Shown here one piece after another: positions 54,312-61,770 of a stretch of DNA of 64,000 nucleotides. This DNA is from Halovenus aranensis (GTDB lineage: Archaea; Halobacteriota; Halobacteria; Halobacteriales; Haloarculaceae). The notes beneath the pieces were generated by a model. That model was not told where the DNA came from. It saw nothing but the letters and a program-made list of their open reading frames with translations, and made no database searches. Each line of letters starts with the position of its first letter. The first letter of the stretch is position 1. A program made the position numbers and the translations under genes. Where the stretch lies: assembly GCF_900100385.1 (NCBI RefSeq), contig NZ_FNFC01000007.1:62001-126000 (forward strand), given 5' to 3'.

Positions 54312-54998
54312 CTACGGGTCGCCGACCTGCTGGACGAGTCGCTGGAGGCGGTTGCCGTCGGCGTCGCGAAACTCGACGATGAACTGCCGGCCGCTTCGCG
54401 TCTCGGTGAGGTCCTCGCGGGCGACGCTGAACCGGAACGGCGGTCCCTCGACGCGTTCGAGGGTCTGGTCGTCGGCAAGCACGACGACGTGGTCGACTCC
54501 CTGCGGGTCGACGATTTCACACGTGATGCTGTCACCGTCCTCACAGACGAGTTCGCCGCCGACGGCTGGGCCACTGTCACCCCCCGTAGAGGGCGAGAAT
54601 TCGAGCATCATCACACCCGGCGCGAACGTCGCGAGTGCGATGATACACACCGCGAAGATAGTCAGGTTGATTTTCCCCGAGTTCCGCGAGAAGGCTCGGC
54701 CGACGGTCGTCTCCGCGTTCCGGCGGAGCCGAATCGTGAGCGGGACCAGCACCATGTGAGTAAACGGTCCCCAGACGATGAGCAGGAAGCCGTACGCCAT
54801 CAGGTACAGCACCGGCCGCCATCCTGTCACCGAATGGACCGCGGAACCGCCGGCCCAGACGCCGATGCCGAGAAAGAGCAACGCGCCGCTTTTGAGCCAG
54901 CGCCAGATTGGCGTATTGGCGTAGTAGACGCTGAGCAGGTCTCGCCAAGACTGCTGTACGTAGCCGCGAGCCGTCGCGATGAGTGTTGCGTGTATCAT
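54312..54998 (-). CDS. Membrane protein with extracytoplasmic beta domain, end of NO-reductase operon
   Basis: 228 residues from ATG 54998 (a TTG at 55037 overlapping the upstream stop is possible). Three membrane segments (about residues 34-52, 57-80, 107-128) are followed by a beta-rich domain (VGGELVCEDGDSITCEIVDPQGVDHVVVLADDQTLERV). Two Cys in that domain could form a disulfide. No family recognised; possible accessory subunit of the oxidoreductase encoded upstream. Confidence 0.7.
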   Translation of the reverse strand: MIHATLIATARGYVQQSWRDLLSVYYANTPIWRWLKSGALLFLGIGVWAGGSAVHSVTGWRPVLYLMAYGFLLIVWGPFTHMVLVPLTIRLRRNAETTVGRAFSRNSGKINLTIFAVCIIALATFAPGVMMLEFSPSTGGDSGPAVGGELVCEDGDSITCEIVDPQGVDHVVVLADDQTLERVEGPPFRFSVAREDLTETRSGRQFIVEFRDADGNRLQRLVQQVGDP

Positions 54999-55026
54999 GG
55001 GGCTGTTCGTCGAACCTGGGTCATCG

Positions 55027-56769
55027 TCAGGCTCCAATCGACCACAGCTGGGTGAGCAGGAACCAATTCAACACGTACAGCGTGACAAACGCCGCCATGA
55101 AGACGAGACAGAGGGTGAACGTCCCGCGCATCTCGACGGCATGCACGGAGTCAGACCCGCCGTCGGGGACGAGTCCACCCTGGGGGAGCAAGGCCTGTGC
55201 GTCCGACTCGGTCGTCCGCGAGCCGCCAAGCAGTGACCCGACCGCGACGAGCACGAACACTGCGCCCACGATGATAGCGAGCAGCGTCATCGGACCGAGA
55301 ATCAGGAACAACGGCTCCGCGGCCGAGAGGCTGAACTCCGACCCGATGATGTTGCTGACGACCTGTGAGGTCCGGCGTGGCACACCGTAGAGAATGCCGA
55401 TGTAGACCATCAACAGCGAGGCCAGCCCCATCGCCGCCGCGTAGCCATACGGGACCAGCAGCGCGAGCCTATCGGAGATGAAGTTGCGCTGGAACATGGT
55501 CTTGATGACGAAAAACACCAGTCCCATAAAGGCGAGTGTCGTCCCGAGCGCGACCGTCGCGTGGAAGTGGCCGACCGTCGCGTAGGTGTTGTGCCAGGTC
55601 ATGTTCAGCTGCATCTGTCCCATCAGGACACCGGTGATTCCGCCGAGAAAGCCAAACAGGATGATGCTGAAAATCGTCGAGGCGAAGATGGGGTTCTTCC
55701 AGGGCGCGGAGGTGAGCCAGCCGAACAGGCCGCCGCCCAGCCCGCGCTGTCTGCGTCCGGCTTCGAGCCCCGCCGGGATGGCGAAGGCGTGAATCATGCT
55801 GGCAAACGCCGCGCCGTAGAAGGCATACGACGTGTTGAAGATGCGCCAGCCAGCCGAGAGCCCGGGGTCGACCATGAGGTGGTGTGCGGCCCCGAGGTTG
55901 ATGAAAAACAGATACATAATAAAGGCGGTCCGGGAGACTTTCTCGCTCGCGACGACCGCGCCGCCGACGACGTGGGTCAGGAAGTACCAGACCGTGATCA
56001 TCGCCAGGAGATTGATTTGCTGGCTGCCGTGGCCGATAATCCAGTACAGTTGGCGGTAGATGCCGGCGTTGATGGTGTCGATGATGCCGGCCTGCCAGAT
56101 GAAAGCGTAGCTGAACGCCGCAATCCCGCCCAGAATCGCCTGGACAGCGATGACAAAGGTGACGAACGCGCCGAAGGCGACCAGCGGGAGCGTCCCGTTC
56201 CAGTCCTCCCGCTTTTGTTGGATGATGCTTACGAGAAACGGCAACGCGGCGACAGTTGCGCCGAGCAAAAAGAGGATAGCACCGCCGTAGAAGCCAAGCG
56301 GGACATCGAGCGGGACGTAGGCCGTCAGCAACGGCGCGTCGGAGCCGCCGCTGAGCGTCCAGATGAAGTAGTTGACTGCCAGTGCGCCAGCGACCATAAT
56401 CCCCCAGCCGGCCTTGGCGACTTTCGTCAGCGGCAGGCGGCGACCCAACACGATGGGGCCGCCGACGTACAACACCGCAATCTCCATGAAAACCATCCAG
56501 AAGATGAGGAGGTTCCAGGCGTGCATGCTGAGGTGGCGGTAGTACCCCTCGAACTCGCCGATGAGGCCGACAACCTCCCAGCGGGTCATCGCCACCGAGA
56601 AGGCGAACAGGCCGCCGACGATCATCGCGATAACAGCTGTCAGCCCGAACAGTTTGACGTGTACCTCCGCCGAGCGGTGGATGTTCAGCCCCGTCACCGA
56701 ACAGGTCCGGAAGCCGTCCTCGTCGTAGTCGTTCTCGAAGAGTCTCGTGATTGTTGCTAGCATTGTCAC
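55027..56769 (-). CDS. Heme-copper oxidase superfamily subunit I, probable eNOR-type nitric oxide reductase
   Basis: 580 residues, about 14 membrane segments. Heme/CuB ligands present: His83, His247, His296, His297, His401, His403 (GHFHATV). At the HxxxY site the sequence is GHGSQQ: Gln251 stands where O2 reductases have the cross-linked Tyr. With a CuA subunit next to it and NirK nearby, this fits the eNOR family rather than an oxidase. It would reduce NO to N2O. Overlaps the CuA gene by 4 nt. Confidence 0.85.
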   Translation of the reverse strand: MTMLATITRLFENDYDEDGFRTCSVTGLNIHRSAEVHVKLFGLTAVIAMIVGGLFAFSVAMTRWEVVGLIGEFEGYYRHLSMHAWNLLIFWMVFMEIAVLYVGGPIVLGRRLPLTKVAKAGWGIMVAGALAVNYFIWTLSGGSDAPLLTAYVPLDVPLGFYGGAILFLLGATVAALPFLVSIIQQKREDWNGTLPLVAFGAFVTFVIAVQAILGGIAAFSYAFIWQAGIIDTINAGIYRQLYWIIGHGSQQINLLAMITVWYFLTHVVGGAVVASEKVSRTAFIMYLFFINLGAAHHLMVDPGLSAGWRIFNTSYAFYGAAFASMIHAFAIPAGLEAGRRQRGLGGGLFGWLTSAPWKNPIFASTIFSIILFGFLGGITGVLMGQMQLNMTWHNTYATVGHFHATVALGTTLAFMGLVFFVIKTMFQRNFISDRLALLVPYGYAAAMGLASLLMVYIGILYGVPRRTSQVVSNIIGSEFSLSAAEPLFLILGPMTLLAIIVGAVFVLVAVGSLLGGSRTTESDAQALLPQGGLVPDGGSDSVHAVEMRGTFTLCLVFMAAFVTLYVLNWFLLTQLWSIGA

Positions 56770-57383
56770 TCACCCGTCACCGTCTCGTACTCCGCGGGGT
56801 CGACCACGTAGAACGTGCCATGCATCGAGGCGTGGCCCTGCCCACAGAACTCGTTGCAAATGACCTGATAGGTCCCGGGCTCGTCGAAGCTCATCGGAAC
56901 GACCCACTCCGTCCCGGGGAACACCTGCAGGTTTATCTGTTGGCTCAGGCTCTCTTCGGGCCGAACCGAGAAGCCGTGCTGGACATCGGCCGAACTGAGG
57001 TGGATATCGTACTCCGTCCCCGCTTCGAGGACCACCGGGAGTCCGCCCCAGCTGAACCGTCGCGGGAAGACATACACCGACTTGCTCGGCGGGACCAGTA
57101 CGTCCTGTCGTTCCTCCTCAGTCGGCGCTCGACTCTCTTCGATTGCCGCGGTTGAGGTCGTCTCCGCGTTTTCCTCGTAGGTGTCGACCGTCGCGGCGTA
57201 GGCCTCCGGTTCCACGTCGTAGGTCTCGCCGATGGGGTTCTGGTCGCCGAACCTGGTAAACCCGCTCATCCAGGCGAAGATGCCGAGCGACCACGCGCCG
57301 GCGATGCCCAGCCAGATTGTCTCGCGTCTGTTTACCGCCCTGTCCCACCAGTTACCGTCCGGGGGGTCGAGTGGACTTGTCAT
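56766..57383 (-). CDS. CuA-bearing subunit II of the heme-copper NO reductase
   Basis: 205 residues: one N-terminal membrane anchor (about 23-40), an acidic linker, then a cupredoxin domain with a complete CuA site, His136, Cys176, Cys180, His184, Met187 (CNEFCGQGHASM). Accepts electrons from a blue copper or cytochrome donor. The 4-nt overlap with subunit I ensures coupling. SCO1 and TlpA in this island are candidate CuA assembly factors. Confidence 0.93.
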   Translation of the reverse strand: MTSPLDPPDGNWWDRAVNRRETIWLGIAGAWSLGIFAWMSGFTRFGDQNPIGETYDVEPEAYAATVDTYEENAETTSTAAIEESRAPTEEERQDVLVPPSKSVYVFPRRFSWGGLPVVLEAGTEYDIHLSSADVQHGFSVRPEESLSQQINLQVFPGTEWVVPMSFDEPGTYQVICNEFCGQGHASMHGTFYVVDPAEYETVTGE

Positions 57384-57389
57384 ATGTTA

Positions 57390-57527
57390 TTACCTCGCTG
57401 GTACCGACATGATATCGAGCAGTCCCCACCCGACGTACACCAGAAAGAAGAACACGAGCGACGCGACTGCGAGCAGGAAAATGCGATTGTACAACCATTG
57501 CATCGTCGGTATCTCGTCTGCACTCAT
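57390..57527 (-). CDS. 45-residue single-TM protein heading the NO-reductase operon
   Basis: From ATG 57527 (MSADEIPTMQWLYNR) with one hydrophobic helix (about residues 16-38, IFLLAVASLVFFFLVYVGWGLL), stop 6 nt before the CuA gene. Size and place resemble small accessory subunits such as subunit IIa of ba3 oxidase or CcoQ. A palindrome ending 50 nt upstream supports it as the first gene of the transcript. Confidence 0.78.
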   Translation of the reverse strand: MSADEIPTMQWLYNRIFLLAVASLVFFFLVYVGWGLLDIMSVPAR

Positions 57528-57576
57528 GTGATGCTCACGTCCGCCGATACTCAACTGACTCCCGTGGATATTGCCG

Positions 57577-57588
57577 CGTACATGTTCG
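57577..57588. promoter_or_regulatory. NarO-type palindrome (one mismatch) of the NO-reductase operon
   Basis: CGTACATGTTCG (plus strand), 50 nt before ATG 57527 on the minus strand. Confidence 0.55.
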
Positions 57589-57654
57589 GCTCCAGCTGGA
57601 GGTTTATGTACCGGGTGGTGTTCTACCCGCCATATTGTTTGCTCTCATCATGGG

Positions 57655-57666
57655 CGAACATATTCG
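57655..57666. promoter_or_regulatory. NarO-type palindrome before the 26-aa microprotein
   Basis: CGAACATATTCG, perfect, ending 39 nt before ATG 57705. Confidence 0.68.
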
Positions 57667-57704
57667 GCACTACAGTCCTGTACGTCGCCAGTCAACAGCC
57701 ACGT

Positions 57705-57785
57705 ATGACTTACGATGGTCTCGAACGGCGTTCAGGTGGCGGCAGTGCCGACGCAGTCAACACCGCTACGTGTGACACGTGCTGA
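57705..57785 (+). CDS. Putative 26-residue microprotein ending in CDTC
   Basis: ATG 57705 opens MTYDGLERRSGGGSADAV and ends NTATCDTC. The Gly/Ser middle and C-terminal CxxC suggest metal or redox chemistry, or a modified peptide. The evidence for expression is the palindrome at the same 39-nt distance as at five other genes. No homolog is known to me; it may instead be a leader peptide of the downstream HTH gene. Confidence 0.45.
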   Translation: MTYDGLERRSGGGSADAVNTATCDTC

Positions 57786-57850
57786 TGAGTGGGACTCACA
57801 TCGAACAGTGGACCGACGACAGCGTCCCCGGTGGTGAAGGTGCTACCTAA

Positions 57851-58228
57851 ATGGGCCGTAGCCCGCTTGAGGACACAGCTCAGCCGGATCTGGAGCCCGT
57901 CCTCGAAGGACTGTACGACGAAGACTGTCGAACCATACTCACGAATCTCACGGAACCAATGACCGCAAACGAAATCGCTGAAACGACCGATATCCCGCTG
58001 TCGACCACGTACCGAAAACTCGACGTGCTGACGGCGGCTGGACTCGTTGCCGAGGGCGTCGAGATGCGAGCCGACGGCCAACATGTCAGCCAGTACGCAC
58101 TCTCGTTCGACAGCGTCAGTATCGAGCTGTCTGAGGAGGGAGAGTTCGTCGTCGAACTCGATGAGGACCCCCAGAGCGCCGACGAGCGGCTCGCGACGCT
58201 GTGGTCTGCCGTTCGGGAGGAAACATGA
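57851..58228 (+). CDS. Winged-helix transcriptional regulator, module copy B
   Basis: 125 residues. DNA-binding core TILTNLTEPMTANEIAETTDIPLSTTYRKLDVLTAAGLVAEG, then beta-wing and C-terminal part (FDSVSIELSEEGEFVVELDEDPQSADERLATLW). Same organisation as the regulator at 42326-42676. Its stop overlaps the DUF7521 start (ATGA). It may regulate the NO island or its own module. Confidence 0.82.
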   Translation: MGRSPLEDTAQPDLEPVLEGLYDEDCRTILTNLTEPMTANEIAETTDIPLSTTYRKLDVLTAAGLVAEGVEMRADGQHVSQYALSFDSVSIELSEEGEFVVELDEDPQSADERLATLWSAVREET

Positions 58229-58512
58229 CTCCGATGACAGTGACCTCCGTGATAATCGGGCTCAAAGTACTTTCCCTCCTGCTCGGTGGCCTAATCACCT
58301 ATCTGACGTTCAAGGCCTTCCGTACGACGCAGTTCAGGTCACTCGAAGCACTCTCGGTTGGCTTTGGCATCATCACTGCTGGCACATTCCTCGCCGGCGT
58401 CGTCGACCAGGTCTTCGACGCTGGCTTCCGGATGGGACAACTCGTCGAGAGCGTGCTCGTCACGGCTGGCTTTCTCGTTATCGTCTACTCACTGTACACG
58501 ACGCGGCCGTGA
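58225..58512 (+). CDS. DUF7521-type small membrane protein, module copy B
   Basis: 95 residues with three hydrophobic segments (about 6-27, 42-62, 71-90) and the inter-helix loop LTFKAFRTTQFRSLEAL matching copy A. Translationally coupled to the winged-helix gene (4-nt overlap). Probably the sensing or effector partner of the regulator; no assay-based role known to me. Confidence 0.75.
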   Translation: MTPMTVTSVIIGLKVLSLLLGGLITYLTFKAFRTTQFRSLEALSVGFGIITAGTFLAGVVDQVFDAGFRMGQLVESVLVTAGFLVIVYSLYTTRP

Positions 58513-58517
58513 ATCGG

Positions 58518-58799
58518 TCACTCGCTTTGGCCACCGTCCATCTCGAAAAGCCACAACGCTACCTCGCCCACCGCGGGGTCGTCTGTCTGTTCGAGCGCTT
58601 CGATGGGAGCGGCCGTGAGCCGTCGCGTGAGCCGGTGTGAGAGCGCCGAGAGGACCAGCGCCTGTCGCCTGTCGGTGCCTATCGAGCTGACGGCTTGTTC
58701 GAGTGCGTCTCGACGAACGTGCGAGCGGCGGCGACGTATCGCCTCTACTGCGGCCTCCGTAGGGTCGTCTTCGCTGGTGTGTGCGGCGTCAGTGCTCAT
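58518..58799 (-). CDS. Small protein resembling the HemA C-terminal dimerisation domain
   Basis: 93 residues, all-helical. The pattern AIRRRRSHVRRDALEQAV...ALSHRLTRRLTAAPIEALEQ recalls the C-terminal dimerisation helices of glutamyl-tRNA reductase (HemA), without its catalytic or NADPH domains. Overlaps the DUF2249 gene upstream by 4 nt and thus is in the palindrome-controlled transcript. Link to heme synthesis is a guess from similarity by eye. Confidence 0.55.
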   Translation of the reverse strand: MSTDAAHTSEDDPTEAAVEAIRRRRSHVRRDALEQAVSSIGTDRRQALVLSALSHRLTRRLTAAPIEALEQTDDPAVGEVALWLFEMDGGQSE

Positions 58800-59056
58800 C
58801 GTTCCCAGATTACCGTGACAACCGCATCGTCGGCTTCGACAGTCTCGTAGGCGTACCCCCTGTCGTCTAGTTTCGGGTAGAGGTTCTGTGGAGCCCTGTC
58901 GTTCAACTGGACGAGGATTCTTTCCTCCAGTTCGGTAAGCCGTTCGAGCGTCTTCGAAAGCGGTTTTGGCGGGCCGAGCTGGCGCACGTCGAGTTCTTCG
59001 CGTCGTTGCTCCGGTGCGTCTGTCTCCTCGACGATGTGGTCGGTCTCTACCGGCAT
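58796..59056 (-). CDS. DUF2249 single-domain protein
   Basis: 86 residues from ATG 59056, chosen because the perfect palindrome 59095-59106 then sits at the standard 39 nt; the in-frame ATG inside the palindrome is rejected. DUF2249 core: LDVRQLGPPKPLSKTLERLTELEERILVQLNDRAPQNLYPKLDDRGY. A TusA/SirA-like fold is expected. DUF2249 recurs three times in this island, so a role in NO or metal-cofactor chemistry is inferred. Confidence 0.8.
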   Translation of the reverse strand: MPVETDHIVEETDAPEQRREELDVRQLGPPKPLSKTLERLTELEERILVQLNDRAPQNLYPKLDDRGYAYETVEADDAVVTVIWER

Positions 59057-59094
59057 GCGGGTCGCTTGTACTCGCCTGAACTGGGGGCTGTCGG

Positions 59095-59106
59095 CGAACA
59101 TCTTCG
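59095..59106. promoter_or_regulatory. NarO-type palindrome before DUF2249/HemA-like pair
   Basis: CGAACATCTTCG, perfect, 39 nt before ATG 59056 (minus strand). Confidence 0.68.
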
Positions 59107-59117
59107 GCCGACGGTCG

Positions 59118-59573
59118 TTACTGGGCTTTCCCGACGAGGGCCCGGAACTCGCCGGGTGATTTCTGTCGGTACTCCCAGGTGAACTCGGGGCCCTCCTCGG
59201 CGTCGAACCGGTGATAGAGGGGTTTGGGGTCGTGGTCGTTGATGAGAACGAACCCCTCACCGGCGTCTAGTTCGTCAAACGTCTCCAGGAGGACCTCGTG
59301 ACGGCGTTGTGGTCTCAGGTCTCTGACATCGACGGCACCGAGCCCATCACGTTCGCCACAGGTCCGTATCTGGAGGCGTCGCGGCTCGGCGTCGGGCTCG
59401 GCATACGTCCAGTCGAGGGCCTCGCTGCGCTCGATTTGATACCGTGCTAGGTGTGGGTCGATATCTCGGTCGGCGACAACCGTCAGCCTGTCACCAACGT
59501 CACGCGCTGAGAGGGCGTTGAATATCGCCTCGCGGTACTCGCCGTCGCGTTCTCGCAGGTCCAGGTCTGTCAT
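59118..59573 (-). CDS. Tandem DUF2249 protein
   Basis: 151 residues with two DUF2249-like units: about 3-70 (LDLRERDGEYREAIFNALSAR...) and about 80-148 (VDVRDLRPQRRHEVLLETFDELDAGEGFVLINDHDPKPLYHRFD). A TATA-like ttattcc lies about 28 nt upstream and a near-palindrome 40 nt upstream. Reads toward the 86-aa DUF2249 gene but has its own promoter. Confidence 0.82.
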   Translation of the reverse strand: MTDLDLRERDGEYREAIFNALSARDVGDRLTVVADRDIDPHLARYQIERSEALDWTYAEPDAEPRRLQIRTCGERDGLGAVDVRDLRPQRRHEVLLETFDELDAGEGFVLINDHDPKPLYHRFDAEEGPEFTWEYRQKSPGEFRALVGKAQ

Positions 59574-59612
59574 GTAGTCGTCCTGTGACTCGTACCGGAA
59601 TAACCGCTGTGT

Positions 59613-59624
59613 CGAAGGTGTTCC
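59613..59624. promoter_or_regulatory. NarO-type palindrome (one mismatch) before the tandem DUF2249 gene
   Basis: CGAAGGTGTTCC, 40 nt before ATG 59573 (minus strand). Confidence 0.5.
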
Positions 59625-59704
59625 TGTATCTAGCCAGAGGCTGGTTCGTGTTCGGTGACGGGGCGGTCACCAGACCGCTTCGAGACGCTTGTCACTGGCG
59701 TAGG

Positions 59705-59716
59705 CGAATACGTTCG
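59705..59716. promoter_or_regulatory. NarO-type palindrome before the 197-aa gene
   Basis: CGAATACGTTCG, perfect, ending 39 nt before ATG 59755. Confidence 0.68.
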
Positions 59717-59754
59717 CCCGAACTCTGAGGAGGGACTGGACCGTTTCACTGGGT

Positions 59755-60348
59755 ATGGGATTCCCGTCACCGTTCGGTGGGTCGACTGATGACGACCTCT
59801 TCGACGAGGCCGACGAGTTCGTTCCAGAACACGTCCCCGAACCGGGTTGGTTCCTGGAGGGACAGACCGTCCTCACGGGCGAGGACCACCTGGCATTCCA
59901 CGAGACGACGAGCGACATCTTCGACGAACGCGGCGTCTACGACATGACGTTCGGGTACAACCTCGCGCGCCTGAACCATGACACCCGTCACCCCGACGCC
60001 GGGTACCGGTACGCCGAGGAGGCAGACGACGCCGCGGTCCTCCGCGCCGAGTTCACGCCGACGACGCCGTTTTGCCCGCAGAGCGACACACTCACGAAAG
60101 GCGCCTTTCGCGCCTGGAACGAACTGAGCGACCGACACGACTACGACCGCGTTCGAGTGCGGGTCGCCGAGACACACCACCAGAGCGACGACATCAACGC
60201 TGCGCTCGAATCGCTCGAAGCCACGTACCGCGAAACTGGGTCGGTGGCACCTGCTACAGACCAGGCGTCCGACCTCGGCACGGGACCCGCCTACACAGAC
60301 GACACCGAGACGACCGGCCGCGGAGACGCCCCTGACGCGCCGTTTTAG
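59755..60348 (+). CDS. Putative Fe-S/MIP18-like protein of the denitrification island
   Basis: 197 residues, soluble and acidic. The segment FTPTTPFCPQSDTLTKGAFRAWNELSDRHDYDRVRVRVAETHHQSDDIN resembles the DUF59/MIP18 region with its Pro-Phe-Cys-Pro motif, seen in Fe-S assembly factors. The N-terminal third carries His residues (EDHLAFHETTSD) and the C-terminal 40 residues are disordered-looking. The stop overlaps the convergent 12-TM gene by 4 nt. Function not established. Confidence 0.65.
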   Translation: MGFPSPFGGSTDDDLFDEADEFVPEHVPEPGWFLEGQTVLTGEDHLAFHETTSDIFDERGVYDMTFGYNLARLNHDTRHPDAGYRYAEEADDAAVLRAEFTPTTPFCPQSDTLTKGAFRAWNELSDRHDYDRVRVRVAETHHQSDDINAALESLEATYRETGSVAPATDQASDLGTGPAYTDDTETTGRGDAPDAPF

Positions 60349-61706
60349 GAGCGCTGTTCGGCTCGGTCCTCGCCATCAGCGCGCCGTGGCGTCAGCGACC
60401 CGAGGACGATTTGGTCGAGCGTGTGGGGACTGTGACGCCGGACGACAAGCAGTAGATTCGCCAGCACGGCACAGAGCCCGAGTATCAGCAGGACACCGCC
60501 GAGGCCGACGAGCCACTGTGGTCCGCCGACGAGTGACGTTCCGGCAAGCAGTGCCGTCCCGCTCAGTGTGAGGGCGAAATCAGCGGCCGCCACCCGGTCG
60601 TCGTAGAGGTCGTCTATCATCGGCACGTCCTCGAAGCCGAGCAGGTCGCTGTAGCGATGCACCCAGACGACGAACGGGACGACGTGATACAGCGTCCCGA
60701 GTACAATGAACCCGACGAACCCGACGACGAGGAGGTGTGCGGCCCCCTCCGCGCCGAAAAGACGTGTGGGGTCAGTTGGGTCCCTGACCCACTCCGGGAG
60801 CGAAACCAGCGCCCAGAGTGTAAGCGCCAGCACACCGACCGCATACCGCCTGTGCATCGGCGTCACCTCGACCTGCGTCTCGACGAGCTTCCGACCGAGG
60901 ACGGTCGCGACCGCGAGTGCGGCGACGAGAAGCAGGACTGCACCGAGGCGGGCGACGAAGAGCCAATCGAGAAGCCGTCCTGCGGCGAGGAGAACGACAC
61001 CGACGGGATGGCCGACTTCCTCGGCCGTCTGGAGGTGATGGTCGACGTCGTGGAGGGCGGTCTGGGTGAACATCGTCCCGAGCTGGTACAACGCGCCGTA
61101 TATCGTGGTGAGGACCGCACCGAACACCGCGAGCGTCACGTGGGCACCGCGGACGCCGCCGTGTGTCACGGGAAGCCCCGACAGCACGCCGCGGTCGAGG
61201 TTCACCGCGAGCGCGAGCCCGAGAACAGTGAGCAACAGAAAACAGCAAAGCGCGAACAGGAAGTGGCCCTCGGTTACGTCGTACCCGTCGACGGTCGTGA
61301 GCGTCCGGCCGATGTTGTAGACGAACACCCAGAATCCTGCGAGCAACACGCCGCCGAACGCGACCAGCCACGGGAGTGCGCTCGTGAGAAACGCGACCGC
61401 GAACCCGGCGAGGCCGACGGTCACCAGCCCGAGTTGCACGCTCGCGAGCGTCCGGGAGTGCAAATCGGTTCCCGACCAGACGGGGACGAACTGCGTCATC
61501 GCGCCCATAATCGTGAGACAGACCCAGCCGGCGAGCAGGAGATGGACGTGAGCCAACCGACCGAGGCCGGGGACGGCATCGACAGTCCACGCGACGCCGA
61601 CACCGACGCCCGCAAACAGGAATCCCAGCGCGACGAAGAAGTGTCGCAGCGGCACTGTCATCGGCGGCTGCTGGGCCGTATCGAGAGTTCCCGGAATCGC
61701 GCTCAT
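60345..61706 (-). CDS. 12-TM heme-copper-oxidase/NnrS-like membrane protein
   Basis: 453 residues from ATG 61706, set by the palindrome at 39 nt. About 12 membrane helices. Conserved-looking His in helices: LAHVHLLLAGW, DVTEGHFLFAL, GAHVTLAVFG and LGTLYHVVPFVVWVHRY. This recalls NnrS and cofactor-poor subunit-I-like proteins found beside NO reductases. Heme or copper binding is likely but the CuB set (HxxxY, HH) is not visible. Confidence 0.75.
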   Translation of the reverse strand: MSAIPGTLDTAQQPPMTVPLRHFFVALGFLFAGVGVGVAWTVDAVPGLGRLAHVHLLLAGWVCLTIMGAMTQFVPVWSGTDLHSRTLASVQLGLVTVGLAGFAVAFLTSALPWLVAFGGVLLAGFWVFVYNIGRTLTTVDGYDVTEGHFLFALCCFLLLTVLGLALAVNLDRGVLSGLPVTHGGVRGAHVTLAVFGAVLTTIYGALYQLGTMFTQTALHDVDHHLQTAEEVGHPVGVVLLAAGRLLDWLFVARLGAVLLLVAALAVATVLGRKLVETQVEVTPMHRRYAVGVLALTLWALVSLPEWVRDPTDPTRLFGAEGAAHLLVVGFVGFIVLGTLYHVVPFVVWVHRYSDLLGFEDVPMIDDLYDDRVAAADFALTLSGTALLAGTSLVGGPQWLVGLGGVLLILGLCAVLANLLLVVRRHSPHTLDQIVLGSLTPRRADGEDRAEQRS

Positions 61707-61744
61707 ACGACAGCGTACCCGTTCCACTCACCTCCCGCTGCTCC

Positions 61745-61756
61745 CGAACATATTCC
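61745..61756. promoter_or_regulatory. NarO-type palindrome (one mismatch) before the 12-TM gene
   Basis: CGAACATATTCC, 39 nt before ATG 61706 (minus strand). Confidence 0.58.
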
Positions 61757-61770
61757 CACCCGTCGCCGAC

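Noticed and set aside
55561-56760. 399-codon open frame on the plus strand
   Set aside because: Antisense to the heme-copper subunit I gene.
57802-57805. CGAA half-site about 46 nt before the copy B HTH gene
   Set aside because: No matching TTCG half; not counted.
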